From Bacillus horti (GTDB lineage Bacteria; Bacillota; Bacilli; Caldalkalibacillales; JCM-10596), in the NCBI RefSeq assembly GCF_030813115.1, contig NZ_JAUSTY010000002.1, positions 62,001 through 126,000 on the forward strand: DNA of 64,000 bases, written 5' to 3'. A program made the position numbers and the translations under genes. Position 1 is the first letter of the stretch. The number at the start of each line of letters is the position of its first letter. The notes below the pieces were generated by a model. The model saw only the letters and a program-made list of their open reading frames with translations. It did not search any database and was not told the DNA's origin. Below are positions 36,719-45,678 of this stretch, one piece after another.

Positions 36719-37081
36719 ATGTGGTTGCCCATTGTTGGTTTAGCAATAGGGATTGTATTTGGATTATATTCTAATATTAATATCCCTGCAGAGTACGTCA
36801 ATTATCTATCCATTGCTGTACTAGCAGCTCTCGATACTTTATTTGGAGGAATTAGATCGCATTTGCAATCAACCTTTGATATTTCTGTTTTCGTTTCTGG
36901 TTTTTTCTTTAATACGCTTCTAGCTGCTGGTTTAGCCTTTCTAGGTGTGTACTTAGGAATTGATTTATATTTAGCTGCTATCTTCGCATTTGGTGTCCGC
37001 TTGTTTAACAATATCGCTGTCATCAGACGGATATTATTCCATAAGTGGTCTGGAAGGAAAACAAATAAAAGTTTGGAATAA
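36719..37081 (+). CDS. sbp: small basic protein Sbp (DUF1290)
   Basis: 120 residues with three to four membrane segments and a basic C-terminus (HKWSGRKTNKS). WLPIVGLAIGIVFGLYSNINIPAEYVNYLSIAVLAALDTLFGG is the DUF1290 signature region. The ATG at 36719 is 13 bases after AGGAGG, a little far, and 4 bases after the ylxX stop. Conserved upstream of ftsA; function unknown. Confidence 0.88.
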   Translation: MWLPIVGLAIGIVFGLYSNINIPAEYVNYLSIAVLAALDTLFGGIRSHLQSTFDISVFVSGFFFNTLLAAGLAFLGVYLGIDLYLAAIFAFGVRLFNNIAVIRRILFHKWSGRKTNKSLE

Positions 37082-37274
37082 AAGAAAACAGGGTATAAGG
37101 AATAGATAATTTTCTTTCGTATAAACAAAAGTGCATATGCTGGAAAAATGAAGCAACAAAAAATCTTAATAAAATCATATAAAAAAAGAGGGATAGAGGA
37201 TCTAATGTTGAATTATTTAAATGATAAGGGAAATATCCGTGGCTTGATCTATTACGGTAAGGAGGTGCCAAGGA

Positions 37275-38537
37275 TTGAACAACCATGAATTTGTAGTAAG
37301 CTTAGACATCGGTACATCCAAGGTTCGCGTCATTATTGGAGAGTTAAACAATAGCTCCATTAATATTATTGGAGTAGGTTCAACCGAATCTGAAGGCATT
37401 AAAAAGGGAGCGATTGTTGATATAGATTTAACTGTGCAGTCCATTCGTCGTGCTGTTGAAAGTGCAGAAAGAATGGTTGGTGTATCCATTGAGCAAGTTT
37501 TTGTAGGGATTACAGGGAATCATATCCACCTACAGCCTAGTCAGGGTGTCGTGGCTGTATCCAGTGAAGACCGTGAAATTGGTGAAGAAGATATTATTCG
37601 TGTTATAGACGCTTCAAAGGTGGTTGCCATTCCACCTGAACGAGAAATTATAGATGTAGTACCCCAACAGTTTATTGTAGATGGTTTGGATTCTATTTCA
37701 GATCCACGTGGAATGATTGGTGTGCGTCTTGAAATGGAAGGTACTATTATCACAGGATCCAAGACGGTCATTCATAACCTTGTTCGCTGTATTGAACGCG
37801 CAGGTTTATCTATAGCAGGAATCTTTTTGCAGCCATTAGCTGCTAGCTCTATCGCTTTAACGAAGGATGACAAATCGATTGGAACAGCATTAATTGATGT
37901 TGGTGCAGGACAAACGACTGTTTCGATTTTTGAGCAGGGTTCTTTGGTTGCTACTAGCTTGATTCCTATTGGTGGAGAATACATAACCAATGACATAGCT
38001 ATAGGTTTAAGAACAACAACAGAGATGGCAGAGAAAATTAAAGTAAAACATGGCTGTGCATTTATTGATGATGCGATTGAAGAAGAAGTATTTAAGGTAC
38101 CTAAAATAGGAAGTCACACAGAGCAGCAGGTTAATCAGCTTGATTTGGCTCATATTATTGAACCTCGTGTGGCTGAAATCTTTGAGCTCGTTCAAAAAGA
38201 AGTGCGTCGTATGGGATATTCAGATATTCCAGGTGGATATGTTTTATCCGGCGGTGTGGTCGGCATGACCGGTGTACAGGAGCTAGCTAAATTTGTTCTA
38301 CACCATTCTGTCCGAGTAGCCGTACCTGATTATATTGGGGTTAGAGAGCCACAGTATACTACAAGCGTAGGAATTATCAAATATGCCTATCAGCAAATAC
38401 GTCGTCATCAAAAAGAGGTTGCAGCATCAACTCAAAGTCCTAAAAAAAGAGTGATGCCTGATTCCAAAAGCACATCTAACACTCAAAAAGAAAGTGTAAA
38501 AGACAAGGTAAAAAGCTGGTTCAAAGAATTTATCTAG
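37275..38537 (+). CDS. ftsA: cell division protein FtsA
   Basis: 420 residues, actin fold: VVSLDIGTSKVRVIIGEL (phosphate 1), ALIDVGAGQTTVSIFEQG (phosphate 2), YVLSGGVVGMTGV (adenosine loop). The C-terminal amphipathic helix DKVKSWFKEFI tethers it to the membrane, and it anchors FtsZ. The start is TTG at 37275 after GGAGGTG. A 193-base gap separates it from sbp, so it may have its own promoter, but I could not identify one with confidence. Confidence 0.96.
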   Translation: MNNHEFVVSLDIGTSKVRVIIGELNNSSINIIGVGSTESEGIKKGAIVDIDLTVQSIRRAVESAERMVGVSIEQVFVGITGNHIHLQPSQGVVAVSSEDREIGEEDIIRVIDASKVVAIPPEREIIDVVPQQFIVDGLDSISDPRGMIGVRLEMEGTIITGSKTVIHNLVRCIERAGLSIAGIFLQPLAASSIALTKDDKSIGTALIDVGAGQTTVSIFEQGSLVATSLIPIGGEYITNDIAIGLRTTTEMAEKIKVKHGCAFIDDAIEEEVFKVPKIGSHTEQQVNQLDLAHIIEPRVAEIFELVQKEVRRMGYSDIPGGYVLSGGVVGMTGVQELAKFVLHHSVRVAVPDYIGVREPQYTTSVGIIKYAYQQIRRHQKEVAASTQSPKKRVMPDSKSTSNTQKESVKDKVKSWFKEFI

Positions 38538-38585
38538 ACGACTTTGCTTCATAGCCGTTGCTATGATCAGATAGGAGGAGCAAAC

Positions 38586-39737
38586 ATGTTGGAATTTGAT
38601 ATGGATATGCAATCACTGGCGACAATTAAGGTTATCGGCTGTGGCGGTGGTGGAAGTAATGCGGTTAATAGAATGATAGAGGGTGGCGTGCAAGGAGTAG
38701 AATTTATTGCTGTCAACACAGATGCTCAAGCTCTACATTTATCAAAAGCGGAGCACCGTATTCAAATTGGAGAAAAATTAACTAGAGGTCTTGGTGCAGG
38801 TGCAAACCCGGATGTTGGTAAAAAAGCGGCTGAAGAAAGCCGTGAACATATTGAAAATGTTTTAAAAGGATCTGATATGGTTTTTGTTACCTGTGGCATG
38901 GGTGGTGGTACTGGAACGGGTGCTGCTCCAGTTATTGCTGAAATTGCTAAAGAACTTGGCGCTTTAACTGTAGGTGTTGTAACAAGACCATTCACATTTG
39001 AAGGGCGCCGTAGATCAACTCACGCCCATTCAGGAATTGAAGCATTAAAAGAAAAAGTAGATACATTGATCGTTATTCCAAATGATCGACTTCTAGAAAT
39101 TGTTGATAAAAATACACCGATGCTTGAAGCGTTTCGCGAAGCAGATAATGTGTTAAGGCAAGGGGTTCAGGGGATTTCTGATTTAATTGCCGTTCCCGGG
39201 TTGATTAACTTAGATTTTGCTGACGTGAAGACCATCATGACGGAAAAAGGCTCAGCTCTAATGGGAATTGGTGTAGCTACTGGTGAAAATAGAGCAGCAG
39301 ATGCAGCTAAGAAGGCGATTAGCTCTCCATTACTAGAAACGTCTATTGATGGAGCTAAGGGTGTATTGATGAATATCACAGGTGGGTCAAACCTCTCTTT
39401 ATTTGAAGTAAATGAGGCAGCAGATATTGTCGCTTCATCCTCAGATGCAGAGGTTAATATGATCTTTGGTGCAGTCATTAATGAGGACTATAAGGACGAA
39501 ATTATGGTTACCGTTATCGCTACAGGCTTTGAAGAGGCGCAACAGCTTCAGTCAACCAATCGTGTATCTGGCGGACAACAGCAGGGACAAGGCTTACAAA
39601 AAAATAATCATCAGGTTTCCTCACAGCAGCAAGTGAAACCACAAGAACGTGAAAGCCAACGTGCTGTAAATCAAAATTATGAAGAGAATGATTTAGATAT
39701 CCCTACATTTTTAAGAAATCGTAATAACAGACGTTAA
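38586..39737 (+). CDS. ftsZ: cell division protein FtsZ
   Basis: 383 residues. The tubulin signature [10 protein letters not shown], the T7 region [11 protein letters not shown], a Gln-rich flexible linker (about 320-365) and the C-terminal peptide [15 protein letters not shown] that binds FtsA, SepF and ZapA partners. The ATG at 38586 follows AGGAGGAG. It polymerises with GTP into the Z ring. A terminator follows, and the next genes are not division genes. Confidence 0.97.
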   Translation: MLEFDMDMQSLATIKVIGCGGGGSNAVNRMIEGGVQGVEFIAVNTDAQALHLSKAEHRIQIGEKLTRGLGAGANPDVGKKAAEESREHIENVLKGSDMVFVTCGMGGGTGTGAAPVIAEIAKELGALTVGVVTRPFTFEGRRRSTHAHSGIEALKEKVDTLIVIPNDRLLEIVDKNTPMLEAFREADNVLRQGVQGISDLIAVPGLINLDFADVKTIMTEKGSALMGIGVATGENRAADAAKKAISSPLLETSIDGAKGVLMNITGGSNLSLFEVNEAADIVASSSDAEVNMIFGAVINEDYKDEIMVTVIATGFEEAQQLQSTNRVSGGQQQGQGLQKNNHQVSSQQQVKPQERESQRAVNQNYEENDLDIPTFLRNRNNRR

Positions 39738-39776
39738 TTTATCGAACGATAAATATAGTCAACTATTTTATGATAA

Positions 39777-39810
39777 GAGTCAATTGTGTATATTACACAG
39801 TTGGCTTTTT
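39777..39810 (+). terminator. terminator after ftsZ
   Basis: Arms AGTCAATTGTGTA and TACACAGTTGGCT, three-base loop, six Ts. Confidence 0.85.
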
Positions 39811-39880
39811 TGCAGTATAAGAAAGTATAAAATTGATGTTATGTTCATGTTCTCTTCAAATTTTATACTTTCTGGCTGCA
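39811..39880 (+). repeat. structured dispersed repeat, half copy R4
   Basis: Only the left hairpin is present: AGAAAGTATAAAA pairs perfectly with TTTTATACTTTCT, ending in GGCTGCA as in R1/R2. The right hairpin is missing. It begins directly at the end of the ftsZ terminator T-tract. Confidence 0.82.
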
Positions 39881-40002
39881 GGATATAGGAAAATATTCAT
39901 GAAGCCATGCTTTTGAACACATTTCTCCTCACTTGAATAGCTTAAAAGAGATAACAGATATAGGCATCTAACTAGTATAGCTGTGGAGAAGGAGAGGATA
40001 GC

Positions 40003-41850
40003 ATGTGTGGAATAACAGGGTGGATAGACTGGAGCAAAAACATTAGTAAGCACCATGGTGATGTACGAAAGATGGCTACAACCTTAAACAAGAGAGGTCC
40101 AGATGCCATAGGAGTATGGAGTAATCACCATATTGCATTCGGACATACTCGACTCGCTGTAGTTGATCCAAGCGGTGGAGGACAGCCGATGATTAGACAC
40201 AAGGATGAGTATGTGTATACGATCGTATATAATGGAGAGCTCTATAATACAGAGGATCTACGTACTGAGCTTTTAAAGTGCGGCTATACGTTTCACTCAC
40301 ACTCTGATACAGAGGTGCTGCTAAAGGCTTATATGGAGTGGGGGGCAAGCTGTTTAGAGAGATTAAATGGGATATTTGCATTTGCTATTTGGGATGAAAA
40401 GGAACAGCACTTATTTATAGCTAGGGATCGCTTAGGGGTAAAACCATTATTTTACCATGAAGAGGGAGGCTCCTTCATTTTTGGATCAGAGCATAAAGCA
40501 ATATTAGCAAATCCTGAAGTAGAAGCGAAGGTTAATCTTGAAGGACTTAGGGAGATATTTGGTCTTGGACCCTCACGCACTCCAGGACACGGTATTTATA
40601 AAGGGATAAAAGAGCTTAGGCCAGCACACTTCTTGATTTTTTCTAAAGCTGGACTTTCTATAAAGCGCTATTGGCAGCTTAAAAGTAAAAAGCATCAAGA
40701 GACTCTAGAAGAAACGGTAGAGCAAATTAGAAATCTTCTTGTAGATTCAATAGAACGGCAGCTTGTTGCCGATGTTCCTGTAGGAACCTTTTTATCAGGC
40801 GGAATTGATTCCAGTGCTATTTCTTCTATTGCGGCGAGGGAGTTTGAACGCAATGACAGGGGGCCGTTACACACTTTTTCAATCGATTATGAGGACAATG
40901 CTACGTTTTTTAAAGCTAATGACTTTCAGCCTAATGCAGACCCATACTATATAAATCTTGTGTCAACCCACTTACAATCTAATCACCATTCTCTCATAAT
41001 AGAAACACCACTTTTAGCTCAGTATCTTACAAATTCTGTTTATGTTCGAGATTTACCAGGTATGGCAGATATCGACTCATCCTTATTGTGGTTTTGTGAG
41101 GAAATCAAAAAGCACACTACCGTTGCTCTCTCTGGAGAATGTGCCGATGAGATTTTTGGAGGGTACCCATGGTTTCACAAGCAAGAGCTTATGGACAGAG
41201 AGAGTTTCCCGTGGATGGATTCTATTAAAGAGAGGGAAGGACTTCTTCAGCCTAGCTGGAGAAGCAAGCTACAATTGCAGGAGTATGTTCAGCAGCGCTA
41301 TGAGGAAACATTACAAGAGATTCCTTGTTTGGAGGATGAGGAGGCAGCCTCAGCAAGGAGAAGAGAGTTATTCTATCTAAATATGGTCTGGTTTATGACA
41401 ACTCTATTAGATCGGAAGGATCGGATGAGTATGGGAGCTAGTTTGGAGGTACGTGTTCCTTTTGCTGACCATCGATTGGTTGAATATGTTTGGAATGTTC
41501 CTTGGGAGATGAAAATGGTGGATGGGATGGAAAAGGGGATTCTACGAAGAGCGCTACAGGGATATCTGCCTGATGAGGTGCTTTATCGCAAGAAAAGTCC
41601 TTACCCTAAAACTCATAATCCAATTTACACAGAGATCGTTGGACGCTGGTTAACGGAAATAATAGAAAACACAAATTCCCCCATTTTAGAGTTCATTGAT
41701 AAAAAGGTTGTCCAAGAGATCATTCAAACAAAAGGCACCTCCTTCAAACGTCCATGGTTTGGGCAGCTCATGACGGGACCGCAGCTAATGGCCCATCTCT
41801 GTCAAATTAATACCTGGCTTGATCATTATAACGTTCATATCGTCCAATAA
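40003..41850 (+). CDS. asnB: asparagine synthase (glutamine-hydrolysing)
   Basis: 615 residues. Cys2 after the initiator Met is the glutaminase nucleophile (MCGITGWIDW), with NKRGPDAIGVW, FGHTRLAVVDPSGGGQPM and YNGELYN in the N-terminal domain. The synthetase domain carries the ATP pyrophosphatase loop FLSGGIDSSAISS. It makes asparagine from aspartate and glutamine. Bacilli have several paralogs (AsnB, AsnH, AsnO), so the symbol denotes the family only. It interrupts the usual ftsZ to spoIIGA order together with the next gene. Confidence 0.92.
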   Translation: MCGITGWIDWSKNISKHHGDVRKMATTLNKRGPDAIGVWSNHHIAFGHTRLAVVDPSGGGQPMIRHKDEYVYTIVYNGELYNTEDLRTELLKCGYTFHSHSDTEVLLKAYMEWGASCLERLNGIFAFAIWDEKEQHLFIARDRLGVKPLFYHEEGGSFIFGSEHKAILANPEVEAKVNLEGLREIFGLGPSRTPGHGIYKGIKELRPAHFLIFSKAGLSIKRYWQLKSKKHQETLEETVEQIRNLLVDSIERQLVADVPVGTFLSGGIDSSAISSIAAREFERNDRGPLHTFSIDYEDNATFFKANDFQPNADPYYINLVSTHLQSNHHSLIIETPLLAQYLTNSVYVRDLPGMADIDSSLLWFCEEIKKHTTVALSGECADEIFGGYPWFHKQELMDRESFPWMDSIKEREGLLQPSWRSKLQLQEYVQQRYEETLQEIPCLEDEEAASARRRELFYLNMVWFMTTLLDRKDRMSMGASLEVRVPFADHRLVEYVWNVPWEMKMVDGMEKGILRRALQGYLPDEVLYRKKSPYPKTHNPIYTEIVGRWLTEIIENTNSPILEFIDKKVVQEIIQTKGTSFKRPWFGQLMTGPQLMAHLCQINTWLDHYNVHIVQ

Positions 41851-41925
41851 TCTTCTTAAAGTCTGAGCATGGATGCGCATTAAAGCACGATTTTGTAAGT
41901 CAGTGGTATTGAGCATTAATATAAA

Positions 41926-41970
41926 GAAAGGAGAGGACCTGGGATCACAAACCAGATCTTCTCCTTTATT
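41926..41970. terminator. bidirectional terminator between asnB and argS
   Basis: Arms AAAGGAGAGGACCTGG and CCAGATCTTCTCCTTT with one mismatch and one G-T pair, between convergent genes. Confidence 0.8.
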
Positions 41971-42005
41971 ACTTGTGTTGTAATAATTACTATATTTAAT
42001 ACTTC

Positions 42006-43712
42006 CTATATTGCATCTGGGGCTTTGATAGATAGCAGCTCTAATCCATGCTTTAATGTTGAAGCTACATGGCTAGCTAAAGCTATTTTAGCTTGCACCT
42101 CTGCTTTATCCTCTACGAAAAAGCGCTCTTGGGCGTAATAGCGATTAAATAGCTGACAAAGCTCTAAGAGATATTTAGCAATCTGAGACGGATCATTTTT
42201 CTTAGTTGTCTCTACTAACACAGAAGGATATTGCTGTAAGGCATAGATCATATCCCATGCCACATCTGATTCATAGCTCGGGTGTGGTGTTACAGATTGA
42301 GAAGCAGTAGCTTCTTCTTCACTTGCCCGACGAAGCAAGCTTTTAATTCTAGCATGAGTGTATTGAACGTAAGGTCCTGTTTTACCTTCAAAGGTAAAGG
42401 CTTCATCCCAATTAAAATCTATATTATGTGTGCGATGATGCTTAAGGTCATTAAATACAATAGCACCAATTCCAATAGCTTGTGCCACTTCATGCTTATT
42501 TTCAAGGTTAGGATTTTTTTCCTCGATGATGTTCATTGCTCTTTCAACAGCGTAATCTAAGACTTCATCTAGTAGTAACCCATCGCCTTTACGAGTTGAG
42601 CCAATTTTACCCTGAATGGTCATAAAACCGAATGCAATATGTTCACATCCGTCAGCGAACGCATAGTCCATCTTCTTTAAAACAGAGAATACTTGTTGAA
42701 AGTGTAACGCTTGACGCTGATCGACGACGTATAAAATTTTATCAGGATGGAATTGCTCTTCTCTATACAATGCTGACGCTAAATCTCTAGTTGCATAGAT
42801 CGATGCCCCATCACTTTTCTGAATAATACAAGGAGGAATATTTTGCTCATCTAAACGAACAACTAGTGCCCCGTCACTTTCTTCAAGTAAATCTTTCTCT
42901 TTAATCTTTTGAATGACGTCATCCATTTTATTAGAGTAGAAGCTTTCACCTAAATAATGGTCAAAGCTAACATTCAGTTGACTGTATAATCGCTCAAATA
43001 CCTTAAGGCTCTCATCCTTGAACCATTGCCATATTCTAACGGCTTCTTCGTCGCCATCTTCTAATTTCTTAAACCACATTCTTCCTTCATCAACCAATTC
43101 AGGATGGTTTTCAGCCTCTTCATGGAATTTAACATATAAAGCAACTAGCTCTGATAGAGGATTTTCTTTAACCTTTTCTTCGTCCCCCCATTTTAGAAAT
43201 GCAGCCGTTAGCTTTCCAAACTGAGTCCCCCAATCACCAAGGTGATTCATTTTCTCTACTTTATAGCCAAGAGCGGCATACGTATTAGCGAGTGACTGTC
43301 CAATCATCGTAGACCGGATATGGTAGACCTGAAAATGCTTCGCTATATTTGGAGATGAGTACTCGACTACGACCGTTTTTCCCTCACCAATCTGAGTGCT
43401 GGATAGAAGGGATTCCATCCCTTGCTCTAATAGATGCGATGCATATTGCTTCCGATCAAAAAAGAAGTTCAAATAAGGTCCGACCTGTTTAACCTCTTTA
43501 ATGCCAAAGTCATCGAGTGGTAGCTGATTAAGCTTATCCAGAATTTGCTGCGCGATCTGTGGAGGTGCTTGACGAAACTTCTTAGCTAACTGGAAGCAAG
43601 GAAACGCGATGTCCCCTTGTTCGCGGGAAGGTGGCGTTTCAATTAATGGCAAAATCTCCGTTTCTGTTAATTCCACAACGTTTGTTAAAAGCTGTACCAC
43701 ATGCTGTTTCAT
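42006..43712 (-). CDS. argS: arginyl-tRNA synthetase, atypical
   Basis: 568 residues: N-terminal Add-1 domain, class Ia catalytic core (NHLGDWGTQFGKL, IYATRDLASALYR, STRKGDG in place of KMSK) and the anticodon-binding domain. The usual SPNIAKPFHxGH reads SPNIAKHFQVYH here, so HIGH has become QVYH (residues 128-131). The protein also ends APDAI instead of the common APE-K/R-M. It is the only reverse-strand gene in the division/sporulation block and has no T-box. It is probably a second argS; whether it charges tRNA-Arg is open. Confidence 0.88.
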   Translation of the reverse strand: MKQHVVQLLTNVVELTETEILPLIETPPSREQGDIAFPCFQLAKKFRQAPPQIAQQILDKLNQLPLDDFGIKEVKQVGPYLNFFFDRKQYASHLLEQGMESLLSSTQIGEGKTVVVEYSSPNIAKHFQVYHIRSTMIGQSLANTYAALGYKVEKMNHLGDWGTQFGKLTAAFLKWGDEEKVKENPLSELVALYVKFHEEAENHPELVDEGRMWFKKLEDGDEEAVRIWQWFKDESLKVFERLYSQLNVSFDHYLGESFYSNKMDDVIQKIKEKDLLEESDGALVVRLDEQNIPPCIIQKSDGASIYATRDLASALYREEQFHPDKILYVVDQRQALHFQQVFSVLKKMDYAFADGCEHIAFGFMTIQGKIGSTRKGDGLLLDEVLDYAVERAMNIIEEKNPNLENKHEVAQAIGIGAIVFNDLKHHRTHNIDFNWDEAFTFEGKTGPYVQYTHARIKSLLRRASEEEATASQSVTPHPSYESDVAWDMIYALQQYPSVLVETTKKNDPSQIAKYLLELCQLFNRYYAQERFFVEDKAEVQAKIALASHVASTLKHGLELLSIKAPDAI

Positions 43713-43818
43713 TTTTATTCACCCTATCTATTCCAATTTACCTAGTAGAAAAAAATTTACTATAAAGAATTATAACATACTGTTCTATTAAGCTTTAATT
43801 ATACATAAGATGGAAAAG

Positions 43819-43908
43819 TTCGACAACATAAGTAGTGGGCATTTGCTAAAAAAAATAAGGACAAGAAGGCAAGTTTCAACAGGTTTCTAAATAGATATAA
43901 GATATACT
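43819..43908 (+). promoter_or_regulatory. Spo0A-controlled spoIIG promoter
   Basis: TATACT (43903-43908) is preceded, after exactly 22 bases, by TTCAAC (43875-43880). B. subtilis spoIIG has the same unusual 22-bp spacing. TTCGACA (43819-43825) is a perfect reverse 0A box (TGTCGAA) and TTCAACA (43875-43881) is one with a single mismatch, overlapping the -35. Confidence 0.75.
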
Positions 43909-43939
43909 GTTTTCATTCTAGGAGAAAGGGAGCTCTTTG

Positions 43940-44899
43940 ATGTATCTCTATCTCGATCTGATATGGCTGCTGAACTTCTGTATTAATATTCTACTTCTAT
44001 GGTTAACCTCCCTTTTTCGTAAACAGGCGTTTACATGGTGGCGAATTAGCCTCGCAGCGTGTCTAGGCTCCTGCTATGTTTTGCTTTTATTTTTTCCACC
44101 ATTACAGGCGTTGTTTACTTGGTCAGTCAAAGCTTTATTATCTATTTTTATCATTTTTATTGCTTTTGGTTTCAAGCATCTAAGAGCCTTTCTATCTAAC
44201 TTTTTCACCTTTTACTTTGTATCTTTTCTGACAGGTGGAGGAATATTGGGGCTTCATTTCTTTTTCCAAAGCCAGCATGAGGTTATGAATGGCATTTTAC
44301 AAACACAATCATCAGGCTACGGAGATCCGATCTCATGGCTATTTGTTGTGGGAGGTTTCATTGGAATGTTTTGGTTCTCACGGAGCCGTTGGCATCAAAT
44401 CGAGGTAACCAAACGCTCCGTTCAAGAGCTCGTAGAAGTAGAAGTGAGCTTTGGAGGACATCAGATCCATTGTCAGGGATTAGTGGATACAGGAAATCAA
44501 TTGCGCGACCCTGTTACAAAAGCCCCCGTTATGATGCTTGAGCAAAGCTGTTTTGAGCATGTGCTTCCGGAGCTATTAGCGAAACAGCTGTTAGATCAGG
44601 ACATGATGCAGGGATTTAATATGGAAGCGGTGCAAGAATATGAAGAATGGACAACACGGATTCGAGTTATCCCCTACAGGGGTGTAAGGCAAGGGATGCA
44701 GCTCATGTATGCTCTTAAGCCAGATTACGTGAAGATCATCCTAAACCAAGAAAGTTATATTTCCTCTCAGGTGCTGATCGGTCTAAATCAGCAATCTTTA
44801 TCCAGAGAGGGGTTGTTTCAGGCAGTTGTTCATCCCGACCTGTTACAGAATCATCATAAAGAGGAGGCCATCGTGTCATGCTTATCAAGCTCAAATTAA
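43940..44899 (+). CDS. spoIIGA: sporulation aspartic protease SpoIIGA (pro-SigE processing)
   Basis: 319 residues: five membrane segments in the first 150 residues ([21 protein letters not shown] opens as in Bacillus) and a cytoplasmic protease domain with the catalytic motif [10 protein letters not shown]. It removes the pro-sequence of SigE after a signal from the forespore. The ATG at 43940 is preferred over the preceding in-frame TTG. It overlaps sigE by 22 bases. Confidence 0.95.
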   Translation: MYLYLDLIWLLNFCINILLLWLTSLFRKQAFTWWRISLAACLGSCYVLLLFFPPLQALFTWSVKALLSIFIIFIAFGFKHLRAFLSNFFTFYFVSFLTGGGILGLHFFFQSQHEVMNGILQTQSSGYGDPISWLFVVGGFIGMFWFSRSRWHQIEVTKRSVQELVEVEVSFGGHQIHCQGLVDTGNQLRDPVTKAPVMMLEQSCFEHVLPELLAKQLLDQDMMQGFNMEAVQEYEEWTTRIRVIPYRGVRQGMQLMYALKPDYVKIILNQESYISSQVLIGLNQQSLSREGLFQAVVHPDLLQNHHKEEAIVSCLSSSN

Positions 44900-45600
44900 A
44901 TCTTCTATTAATGTGGTATAGGTTGTTGCTTTTCATGGGAATGCAAGCAGAAGAAATCTATTATATTGGCGGCAGCGAGGCATTACCTCCTCCTCTTTCA
45001 AGAGAAGAAGAGGAGCATCTTTTATCCAAGCTTTCCTCAGGTGACAATGCTGTGCGCGCGATGCTAATTGAAAGAAATTTAAGACTTGTTGTGTATATCG
45101 CGAGGAAATTTGAGAATACAGGGATTAATATCGAGGATTTAGTTAGCATCGGAACGATTGGATTAATTAAAGCGGTCAATACATTTGATCCAGAAAAAAA
45201 AATCAAGCTGGCTACGTATGCCTCACGTTGTATTGAAAATGAAATTCTGATGTACTTAAGAAGAAACAATAAAATTCGTAGTGAGGTTTCTTTTGATGAG
45301 CCTTTGAATATAGATTGGGACGGAAATGAGCTATTACTTTCGGATGTGTTGGGAACGGAAAATGATACGATCTATCGCGGGATTGAGGAAGAAGTGGATA
45401 AGAAGCTTCTTTATAAAGCTCTTCACAGGCTTACTGAAAGAGAAAAAACAATTATGGAGTTAAGATTTGGTTTGGCGGATGGGGAGGAAAAAACCCAAAA
45501 GGATGTAGCTGACATGCTAGGCATTTCACAGTCTTATATTTCGCGCTTAGAGAAGAGAATCATCAAACGTTTACGTAAGGAATTTAATAAAATGGTGTAA
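44878..45600 (+). CDS. sigE: mother-cell sigma factor SigE precursor
   Basis: 240 residues. The pro-sequence ([18 protein letters not shown]) is amphipathic and hydrophobic, and cleavage by SpoIIGA is expected before [14 protein letters not shown]. Regions 2 ([23 protein letters not shown]) and 4 ([23 protein letters not shown]) are nearly identical to other SigE proteins. It directs early mother-cell transcription. GAGGAGG is 10 bases before the ATG; the gene starts inside spoIIGA, so translation is coupled. Confidence 0.97.
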   Translation: MLIKLKLNLLLMWYRLLLFMGMQAEEIYYIGGSEALPPPLSREEEEHLLSKLSSGDNAVRAMLIERNLRLVVYIARKFENTGINIEDLVSIGTIGLIKAVNTFDPEKKIKLATYASRCIENEILMYLRRNNKIRSEVSFDEPLNIDWDGNELLLSDVLGTENDTIYRGIEEEVDKKLLYKALHRLTEREKTIMELRFGLADGEEKTQKDVADMLGISQSYISRLEKRIIKRLRKEFNKMV

Positions 45601-45609
45601 AAACGACCT

Positions 45610-45638
45610 GCATAATTTTTCCCTCCAAGGAGATACTT
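45610..45638 (+). promoter_or_regulatory. SigF-type promoter of sigG
   Basis: GCATA (45610-45614) fits the SigF -35 (GYWTA) and GGAGATACTT (45629-45638) fits the -10 (GGnnAnAnTW) at every defined base; the spacer is 14, one short of usual. Transcription would start near 45645. Confidence 0.65.
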
Positions 45639-45671
45639 AACATTAAGTTTTACTCCAACATCAGGAGGGAA
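45619..45671 (+). promoter_or_regulatory. ribosome-site-masking inverted repeat before sigG
   Basis: TTCCCTCC (45619-45626) pairs with GGAGGGAA (45664-45671), the sigG ribosome site. The inner pairs GGAG/CTCC and ACTTAA/TTAAGT extend the structure. The left arm lies upstream of the predicted SigF start, so only read-through mRNA from sigE carries it. Confidence 0.75.
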
Positions 45672-45678
45672 TGACATA

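Noticed and set aside
37082-37274. SigH promoter before ftsA
   Set aside because: B. subtilis ftsAZ has one, but here the candidate AGGAT and GAAT elements are at wrong distances, so I cannot support it.
36802-37286. Overlapping reverse-strand open frames at sbp-ftsA
   Set aside because: They lie opposite or between strong genes, have no ribosome sites and show no recognisable domain.
43713-43939. T-box leader for argS
   Set aside because: The reverse strand of this region lacks an AGGGTGGNACCGCG-like sequence and a terminator; it instead contains the spoIIG promoter on the plus strand.
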